Source: Bacteroidota bacterium (GTDB taxonomy: Bacteria; Bacteroidota; Ignavibacteria; Kryptoniales; JAKASW01). From it: 64,000 nt of DNA. Shown one piece after another: positions 57,990-64,000 of this stretch; within the stretch, counting starts at the first letter, position 1; every line of letters begins with the position of its first letter. Under the pieces are notes generated by a model. The model had not been told where the DNA came from, did no database searches, and saw only the letters and a list, made by a program, of their open reading frames with translations. A program made the translations under genes and the position numbers. The stretch lies in NCBI GenBank assembly GCA_021845665.1, contig JAJZVO010000012.1, positions 1 to 64,000 of the forward strand. Reading direction: 5' to 3'.

Positions 57990-58400
57990 TCACCCACCGC
58001 CGGTGTTGCGCAGTATTTGCCTCGAAAATTCTTCGATATCCATCAGGTCATTCAGAGACCTGTAAACCAGTTCATCGTCGACGCCGAAATACTCATGCAC
58101 CAGAATGTTCCTGAGACCCACTGCTTTCACGATATGCTCAGTGAGTTGACCAGTCAAGAATCTCTCCCGTCCCAAGATCTCAATGCACTCCGCGTAGCTC
58201 TTTGGATTGCCAAGATTGTAATAACTCACAACCGCGCACGCCGTGTCTATGACAATCTGGAGACATTCCAACATTCCGTAACGCAACCCCCATAGAAGTT
58301 TCTTATCAGAGCGAATTTCATCAAAGGGATGCGACTTGAAATCCCGCAGAACACGCAGATTATCTTCGAGATCTTTCAATCTCGGCAGCAGGTCTTCCAT
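57990..58400 (-). CDS. hepT: HepT-like HEPN ribonuclease toxin
   Basis: Toxin of the MNT-HEPN module, 136 residues. The HEPN RNase motif RX4HXY is present as LRNILVHEYFG (Arg97, His102, Tyr104). Helices KLLWGLRYGMLECLQIVIDT and ILGRERFLTGQLTEHIVKAV fit the HepT bundle. The start overlaps mntA by about 40 bases; ATG 58400 with AAGGGAG just upstream is chosen over a TTG at 58415. Family toxins are silenced by AMPylation of the tyrosine by MntA. Confidence 0.85.
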   Translation of the reverse strand: MEDLLPRLKDLEDNLRVLRDFKSHPFDEIRSDKKLLWGLRYGMLECLQIVIDTACAVVSYYNLGNPKSYAECIEILGRERFLTGQLTEHIVKAVGLRNILVHEYFGVDDELVYRSLNDLMDIEEFSRQILRNTGGG

Positions 58401-58812
58401 ATCTCCCTTCTTCAATTCTCTTTTTCATGTCGTACATCATCCGTCTTCGCACACCCTCAAAATCAAGGTAACGAATCATAGACTGGAATTTGCAGCGGCG
58501 ATACAAGCCCTCTCCTTCGCCTGGCGACACGAATATTAACTCCCCTCCGGACAATATTTCGTAACAATCAAAAGAAGAAATCGATCTCAGGTTGACGAGG
58601 TCAATCTTCCTGCCGAAGAGCCCTCCGCTCAGTGAACCCGCGAGGTTAAGGAACCCGTCATGATCGGAGTACACGGCGATATCGATATCGCTCAAGGGTG
58701 TCTCCTGTTTCATAGCTACTGAACCGAACAGGACGGCGAACTTAACTCCGAATTTCGCAAACTCGGCCGACAGAGGATCCTTTATGATCTCAACTAGAGA
58801 TTCTTGCTCCAT
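58360..58812 (-). CDS. mntA: MntA-like nucleotidyltransferase antitoxin
   Basis: Minimal nucleotidyltransferase of 150 residues. The active-site motif GSx10DxD is FAVLFGSVAMKQETPLSDID (Gly30, Ser31, Asp42, Asp44), with IDLVNL as a further strand. I chose ATG 58812; the frame extends into the upstream transposase fragment. MntA enzymes add AMP to HepT. The tail is basic (ERSRR). The module sits directly downstream of a broken IS, suggesting recent reshuffling. Confidence 0.85.
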   Translation of the reverse strand: MEQESLVEIIKDPLSAEFAKFGVKFAVLFGSVAMKQETPLSDIDIAVYSDHDGFLNLAGSLSGGLFGRKIDLVNLRSISSFDCYEILSGGELIFVSPGEGEGLYRRCKFQSMIRYLDFEGVRRRMMYDMKKRIEEGRYGRPAAEIERSRR

Positions 58813-58868
58813 ATTCCATAAAAAATACGCGATATTTGCATGAACTCCTATTTGAATCAAGCACGAGT

Positions 58869-59366
58869 TTACCCAGTTTTTAGCCATAGATTGAGAGCGA
58901 AGGCAAAGCTTGATGCCATCTGGAGGGCGTCAAGCACCCTGTAGTAAATGAATCTTGCGGCGGGATCGAGTTCGGATTGTGTCGTGCATAGAATATGAAG
59001 GAGGCGTTTTCTCTTGGCACTGACATATTCGACGAATAGTACCAAGAAGGCAAAGGCAAGCATAACAGAGAGACAGACTCGTTCAATGGCTTTCCAATGT
59101 CGAACTCGAACATCCTCCAGATGGAGGCGGCGTTTGAGAAACTCCAATTCTTCCTCTACGGCCCAACGATCGGAATACCGACGCACCGTCTGTCGCAGTA
59201 TAAGGTCGTTGGTCAAGGGAATATTAGTATAGAAGAATACACGCTTCCCTTTATCACCGTAGCCCTCCACGACCAATAGCCACAACTCTTGACGGACATG
59301 CTGGCGTCGTGTTCCATCCCACCGTTCTGGAAAAACAACTCGGCATGAACCGTAACGAATTGTCAA
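58869..59366 (-). pseudogene. IS4-family transposase C-terminal fragment
   Basis: The 165-residue product keeps the third part of a DDE transposase: YSDRWAVEEELEFLKRRLHL matches the IS4 signature Y-x2-R-x3-E-x6-K, followed by LEDVRVRHWKAIERV. The upstream catalytic aspartates are absent, and the N-terminus reads through unrelated sequence. No terminal inverted repeats were identified. It is the remnant of an insertion. Confidence 0.75.
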
Positions 59367-59488
59367 TCGCCTCCCCCCTCACCTCACCTGCTAAATTTAG
59401 CCCCTTTCCCTAGAAATTGGGTAAACTCGTGTAAGAACGTGGGCGAGGCATTGCCCTGGTCATGTGTGGCAACATCGCCGGTGATTTC

Positions 59489-59568
59489 AACCGCCAAGGG
59501 CGCGAAGATTCGCCAAGTGTTTGTCTCGTTGATGGTAACTTTTGCGTGTCTTGGCGATCTCTGCGGTT
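59489..59568. repeat. Dispersed palindromic repeat (CGCCAAGG type)
   Basis: The left arm AACCGCCAAGGGCGCGAAG (59489-59507) and CGCCAAG (59511-59517) face CTTGGCGATCTCTGCGGTT (59550-59568), giving paired AACCGC/GCGGTT and CGCCAAG/CTTGGCG segments. It is a sister type of the element at 52826-52923. Confidence 0.6.
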
Positions 59569-59594
59569 ACATTCCACTTCGGGGTGAATCCCAC

Positions 59595-59628
59595 AAAAAA
59601 ATTCCCGTGCCGCGAGAGGCGGCACGGG
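59595..59628 (-). terminator. Intrinsic terminator after susD
   Basis: On the minus strand CCCGTGCCGC and GCGGCACGGG (59604-59613/59619-59628) form a 10-bp GC-rich stem with a five-base loop, followed after two bases by seven consecutive T (59601-59595). It lies about 35 bases past the SusD stop: a textbook rho-independent terminator. Confidence 0.9.
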
Positions 59629-59664
59629 ATTAATCCTAAGTCGGTAACACACCGAGCGTACTTC

Positions 59665-61077
59665 TCAGTATGTCGAAGTAAGTGCCGGATCGGGCACCGA
59701 GTTGACTGTGGTCTTCTTATACAAATCGCCGGAAGTTTGCGCCGGAGTGTTCGGATTGGCAGTGAGTTCGTTCGTCGGATAGAAGAACCGCTGCGGGAAA
59801 TCGGAACCGCGTGTCGGCGTTAGCTTAACGGTAGTTGCTCCCGATGTGTAAACGATCTGGTAGTTGATTCTTCTCAGGAAATTGAAGAGTTCAACCTGCG
59901 GGAAGAGAGCCATGTACTCTTCGTTCCAGATTGTCTGCAGGAGGGCGCTCTGAGTGGCAACCGCGGCTTCGGTACCCGTGAACGTTGCTGTTGAATCACC
60001 AAACGTGTTGTTATTGTAGGTGATCGCGGCGTTGAGGTAAGTAACAGCGTCCTTCTGGTCGTTCTCGCGTGCGTACGCTTCAGCAATCAACAAGTTCGTT
60101 TCAGAAGCCCTGAATATCGGGAACTGGGCAGTAGCCGAAAAGCCCTTGCTATAATTGAGATCAACGGGGCTTGCTGAAGTATCGAAGTAATAGTTCATCT
60201 GATTGCTCATGCCATAGGCCTCCAGCATGGGTATCATGAAGCTCTTACTTGCATCGATGTAGCCGCTTCTGTCATACACTCCGAATGAATACCAGAGGTT
60301 CATATCGCCGTTGTACGTCCCGCTTGTATGGAGGAACGTCAGATCCTCTGAACCGTCGGTAGCGATAATTCCCTTCTGGCCCCAAGCGATCACGTTGTTC
60401 AGATCTGCAGTGGAGTATTTATCGTAGCGCGCCATCTGCATCTCAAATTGGGCCTTTGCGGTATAAGCCGCCGCGAGCCATTCTGCGGGACTCCCCGCCG
60501 AGTTGAAGATATCGTCGGAAAGCTTCGCGTTGTTTGAGTTTAGCAGCGCAATGCCGGTATCCAATGTTGCCTGAACTTCGCTGTAAACCTGGATCTGGGG
60601 ATCGAACTTCGGCGTCGTAGTCACCTTCGGTTCTGCAGCCTGAGAGTACGGGACTGCTCCCCAGAGTGCAGTTATGTTCCCCATCTGAATTCCCTCGAGG
60701 ATTTTTGCTGCTCCCTCAAGGTTCTTCTGCCCATTGGCCGCTGCTTCCTGTTCACAAAGGCGAAGGTTATATATAACGCTGTTATAGGCATTTGCCCAAT
60801 CGTTGGCATAGTCCTGGGCCGACGTTGAGTAAACATAATAGCCCTGGAACTGTCTTGATGAACCTGTAGCTGCCTGTCCCCACAACGAGGCCAGTTGAGA
60901 AGGAAAGCCTTCCATGAATTCATCGAAGGTACCTTCCGATCCGGCGAATAGTTGTGGAGCAGGTGCACTCGTAGCGCCGTACGGGTTCGTGGAGTAGCCC
61001 TTCGTGAACGAAGTGCAACCGACGAGGGCCACGCCGAAAAACGCCAGTACTGCGACGTATGTTAAACTTTTCTTCAT
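59665..61077 (-). CDS. SusD/RagB-like nutrient-binding lipoprotein
   Basis: Surface lipoprotein of 470 residues acting as the lid of a SusC pore. Lipobox: FFGVALVGCTSF. TPR-like helical core: WANAYNSVIYNLRLCEQEAA, KILEGIQMGNITALWGAVPY, EWLAAAYTAKAQFEMQMARY. C-terminal region: FRASETNLLIAEAYARENDQ, IWNEEYMALFPQVELFNFLR and PTRGSDFPQRFFYPTNE. The pattern is closest to the SusD-like_2 branch. AAAGGGAGC precedes the ATG. It follows SusC by 13 bases and ends at the strong terminator. Confidence 0.92.
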   Translation of the reverse strand: MKKSLTYVAVLAFFGVALVGCTSFTKGYSTNPYGATSAPAPQLFAGSEGTFDEFMEGFPSQLASLWGQAATGSSRQFQGYYVYSTSAQDYANDWANAYNSVIYNLRLCEQEAAANGQKNLEGAAKILEGIQMGNITALWGAVPYSQAAEPKVTTTPKFDPQIQVYSEVQATLDTGIALLNSNNAKLSDDIFNSAGSPAEWLAAAYTAKAQFEMQMARYDKYSTADLNNVIAWGQKGIIATDGSEDLTFLHTSGTYNGDMNLWYSFGVYDRSGYIDASKSFMIPMLEAYGMSNQMNYYFDTSASPVDLNYSKGFSATAQFPIFRASETNLLIAEAYARENDQKDAVTYLNAAITYNNNTFGDSTATFTGTEAAVATQSALLQTIWNEEYMALFPQVELFNFLRRINYQIVYTSGATTVKLTPTRGSDFPQRFFYPTNELTANPNTPAQTSGDLYKKTTVNSVPDPALTSTY

Positions 61078-61090
61078 ATTGCTCCCTTTC

Positions 61091-64000
61091 TTAGTAATTC
61101 AGCGCGATTGAGAATATCCAAGACCGGACGCTTGGGTTGTTGAAGTAATCCAGACCCTGTCCATTCGTGGGACCGGTCAGGTTGGCCAGCGGATCTACGC
61201 CGCCATACTTAGTCCAAAGCGCCAGGTTGCGGCCGATAACGCTGAGCTGCAAGCTCTGCATTCCGATCGCCTTCAATGGCACGGTGTAAGAGAGAGACAC
61301 CTGCGCAAGTCGGACAAAACCACCCGGCTGAATATACTGCTCTGATGGACCGGTGAAACCGGAACCAGGACCGTCGTAGAAATAAGACTCGTCTACAATA
61401 ACGTTTCCGGCGCCGAAGTTATGCACGTATCCTCTGAAGGAGTAGGTGCCGTCGGCGTTCTTCCGGAATGCCGCGCTTGCCGGCATCTGATTCGCCGGGA
61501 TTCCCCAATCTTCGCCCTGAGCCATCTGAGCGACTGTGTAACCGTCATAGTTCTTGAGCGTGTTGGCCTGCTGCGCGGTGATCGTCGTCCACCAGTTCTG
61601 GAAAGCGGCTTTCCCGAAGTAGGAAAGAGCACCCTCGGTACCGTTCCAGACTTGACCGCCGACCTGGAAGTCAAATCTGAATCCAAATGTGAACCGGTTG
61701 AACCGGAAGGTGTTTGAAATGGACGCGATATACTTCGGATTTGGATCACCGATCACGCCAGGTGTGGCGGCATCTCCAACTGGGAAGCCGTATCCCGGAG
61801 CAGTTGAGTCGGTAACGTTTAGAGCCAGCGTGCCGTTCGGGTTTTGATCCCACCTCGTACCATAAAGGACACCGACCTGCTGACCGAGGATAGCCTCAGA
61901 CGCGGGGTCTGAAAATCCGGCGAGGAACACGCTCGTTACTCCGGAAAGATCGTAGACTATATTATGATTCGTTGTCCAGTTGCCGATAGTTTGCCAGGAG
62001 AATCCACCCGTCCTGATCCAGTTGACGGTGACTTGAGCTTCGTAACCAACGTTGCTCAGTTTTGCCGCGTTGGAGTTGATGAAGCTGTAGCCCGACGACG
62101 GCGCCACGTTAAGACCAAGGATAGCGTTAGTCGTCAAATCGTGGTAGCCGGTCAAGCTCAACTCCAGCCAATCTTTGAAGAGATTCACATCGAGACCATA
62201 TTCGAATTCGGTGGTCTTCTCGGGGGCCAGTGCGGCATTGCCGAGCGTTGTCGAAGCGACCACGCCGCCGCCGTAGTATTGCAGACCGATTGCAGGTCCG
62301 AAACCGTTGCCGATTACCGGGTTGGCAACTACATAATTTGCAGTCTCGTAAGCACCGGGCTGGACCGCCGCTGTTCCGAAAGCTGCTCTCAACTTGCCGT
62401 AGTTGATGATCGAATTATCCTTGAACATCGGGAGCTGTGTAAATTCCCACGCAGCGCTCACCGAGGGATAAAAGAAGAGTGAAGGGGCGCCGGGACCGTA
62501 GGTCGAAGAACTCTCGTCCCTGCCAGCAAATGAAAGGAACAACTGGCGGTAGAAGTTCAAGTTCAATTGGCCGTACATTGCGGCATCCCGAGTGATTATC
62601 TTCGACTCACCAGGTGCGTACGAGGCGGCATTGCCGAGCGTCGCAGGGGCCGTCGGGATAATGTAAGTGGTAGCGATGATGCCTTCGTTTTGCAGCTGCG
62701 TATCGTCCAGATGGAAACCGAGCAGCAGGGTCGAGGAGAAAGCATTGGAGAACTGATGCGTCGCCCGGCCAATCAGATCGGTGTTCACCATATATGACGT
62801 GTTGAAATTCTTGATCAACTGTCCGAGCGGTTGTGACGCGTCATACGGAGCCAAAACGCTGCTTTCGTGGTCCCCGATGTAGTCGACTCCTGCCCTGTAT
62901 GTGAAGTTCAACCAACTCATCGGCTGGTAACTCAGAGATCCTGAGCCGGTAAAATGATCGATCGCCACGTCTGTCGGGTTCATATAAATCGAGAAGAACG
63001 GATTGTCGTATCCCATTCCGAGGCTCGGATCTCCTGAACCGTTCCTATATGTCCTCTGCACTCCGGGAGTAACCGCGCCGGTGGGAGAAACATAGTTAAC
63101 AAGGTAAGGAAGATTATTGAAGTCCGGCGGCGTACGGTACGCACCGAGCAGCAAGCCTGAAATGTTAGAGCCTTGTTCGATACGGCTCGATGAACTGTTC
63201 ACGTAGGCCGCATTGATGTCTACTGTGAGATTCTGAGCAAAAGATCTTGTGAAGGAAGAACGAATCGAAGTCATGTCATATGAAGAGTTCGCCTTGACTA
63301 CGCCGTTCTGACCGAGTCTGTCAAGATCGAGATAGAAATTGCCGTTCTGATCTCCGCCGCTGATAGTTGCACCATATTCCTCGGAAACTGCTGGCGCAAA
63401 GATCTGGCCTGCCTGATCATAAACTGCTTTCGAGTTCTTCTGAGTGATCGGTGCATAGGGATAGTTGTACGAAAGGACGTCTGCACCGCCCGACCTCGCC
63501 GAGATCTGATCTCCCCAGCTGAAAGGCGAATTCCAGAGATAAGCACCGTTACCGCCTTGTCCGAACTGGTTTTGCAAAGGAAATTCTCTCAACAGATTGT
63601 CGACCTGTATATTGCTTCTGAGAGAAATATTGACTTTTCTGCCGGGGGAGTAGGAACCACTCTTCGTGGTTATCACGATGACGCCGTTGGCGCCCTGAGA
63701 TCCCCAGATAGCAGCGGCGGAAGGTCCCTGGTATATTTCGACGGACGCAATATCCTGAGGGTTAATGCTGCTCAAAACCGACATCGCAGAGGCACCTGCG
63801 ACATCGTTGGCTCCCATACCTTGTCCGTTCGAGTTGGTCATGTTGAGGCTGCCGATAGTTCCGCTGAATACGGGCTCGCCGTCAACTACGATCAGCGGCT
63901 GGTTATCGCCTTGGAGTGAACGAATACCACGAAGTACTATTCTCGTAGCCGATCCCGGGTCGCCGCTGGATGGTACGGCGAATACGCCTGGCGCTTGTCC
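61091..64000 (-). CDS. SusC/RagA-type TonB-dependent receptor, N-terminus outside the window
   Basis: Partial gene; the open frame continues past base 64000, so the signal and N-terminal domain are missing. Visible from the plug: RIVLRGIRSLQGDNQPLIVV, DGEPVFSGTIGSLNM, DIASVEIYQGPSAAAIWGSQ and GANGVIVITTKSG, the SusC signature. The barrel runs about 850 residues and ends NNPSVRSWIFSIALNY. Paired with SusD 13 bases downstream, it imports an oligosaccharide or peptide; the substrate is not evident. Confidence 0.93.
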   Translation of the reverse strand, partial: GQAPGVFAVPSSGDPGSATRIVLRGIRSLQGDNQPLIVVDGEPVFSGTIGSLNMTNSNGQGMGANDVAGASAMSVLSSINPQDIASVEIYQGPSAAAIWGSQGANGVIVITTKSGSYSPGRKVNISLRSNIQVDNLLREFPLQNQFGQGGNGAYLWNSPFSWGDQISARSGGADVLSYNYPYAPITQKNSKAVYDQAGQIFAPAVSEEYGATISGGDQNGNFYLDLDRLGQNGVVKANSSYDMTSIRSSFTRSFAQNLTVDINAAYVNSSSSRIEQGSNISGLLLGAYRTPPDFNNLPYLVNYVSPTGAVTPGVQRTYRNGSGDPSLGMGYDNPFFSIYMNPTDVAIDHFTGSGSLSYQPMSWLNFTYRAGVDYIGDHESSVLAPYDASQPLGQLIKNFNTSYMVNTDLIGRATHQFSNAFSSTLLLGFHLDDTQLQNEGIIATTYIIPTAPATLGNAASYAPGESKIITRDAAMYGQLNLNFYRQLFLSFAGRDESSSTYGPGAPSLFFYPSVSAAWEFTQLPMFKDNSIINYGKLRAAFGTAAVQPGAYETANYVVANPVIGNGFGPAIGLQYYGGGVVASTTLGNAALAPEKTTEFEYGLDVNLFKDWLELSLTGYHDLTTNAILGLNVAPSSGYSFINSNAAKLSNVGYEAQVTVNWIRTGGFSWQTIGNWTTNHNIVYDLSGVTSVFLAGFSDPASEAILGQQVGVLYGTRWDQNPNGTLALNVTDSTAPGYGFPVGDAATPGVIGDPNPKYIASISNTFRFNRFTFGFRFDFQVGGQVWNGTEGALSYFGKAAFQNWWTTITAQQANTLKNYDGYTVAQMAQGEDWGIPANQMPASAAFRKNADGTYSFRGYVHNFGAGNVIVDESYFYDGPGSGFTGPSEQYIQPGGFVRLAQVSLSYTVPLKAIGMQSLQLSVIGRNLALWTKYGGVDPLANLTGPTNGQGLDYFNNPSVRSWIFSIALNY

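Overview
The window reads as a Bacteroidota chromosome segment, most likely from the Ignavibacteria/Chlorobi side of the phylum. The evidence is: three secreted proteins ending in type IX secretion (T9SS) sorting domains of the NYPNPFNP ... GVYFYTLREG ... KMLLLK kind; several SusC/SusD-type or carboxypeptidase-like TonB-dependent receptors; two promoters with the Bacteroidota -7 motif TAnnTTTG; and the cmk-ispH-rpsA gene order. I recognised no tRNA, rRNA, CRISPR array or intact insertion sequence. Taxonomy is inference from these features.

Layout. 1-960: remnants (frameshifted restriction-methylase tail, degenerate GIY-YIG gene). 1253-8489: a sialate O-acetylesterase, then a tightly coupled efflux/lipoprotein-type ABC operon (TetR, HlyD-like adaptor, two FtsX-like permeases, LolD-like ATPase) behind a recognisable promoter/operator. 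9125-18074: GH18 chitinase, TonB receptor, DUF2835 protein, GlpD, a PF04185 phosphoesterase and a Gfo/Idh/MocA oxidoreductase. 19063-28031: a co-directional locus of TonB receptor, T9SS beta-helix protein, T9SS GH76 endo-mannanase-like enzyme and a propeller-phosphoesterase fusion. 28728-36913: sugar-type MFS transporter, metallo-beta-lactamase-fold hydrolase, NagA, a short DprA-like protein, T9SS GH5 glucanase and a DsbD-like protein. 37498-39118: hipBA. 39255-43511: TonB receptor, SCO1 and a broken outer-membrane barrel. 43701-54538: housekeeping (rpsA, ispH, cmk, NatAB-type exporter, asnS, an epimerase, acyl-CoA carboxyltransferase). 54654-59366: an amber-interrupted Wzi-like gene, an OmpA/coiled-coil pair, mntA-hepT and an IS4 fragment. 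59665-64000: SusD and the C-terminal part of a SusC.

Working together. The dominant theme is capture and breakdown of external glycans: outer-membrane receptors import what T9SS-exported glycosidases and esterases release, and NagA and the MFS carrier serve the cytoplasmic end. A second theme is envelope and redox maintenance (LolD/FtsX export, DsbD, SCO1, Wzi, OmpA). A third is defence or stress modules in various states (hipBA and mntA-hepT apparently intact, restriction and GIY-YIG remnants decayed). The best candidates for something undescribed are the mannan/phosphoesterase locus, the TonB receptor-SCO1 pair and the coiled-coil/OmpA pair.
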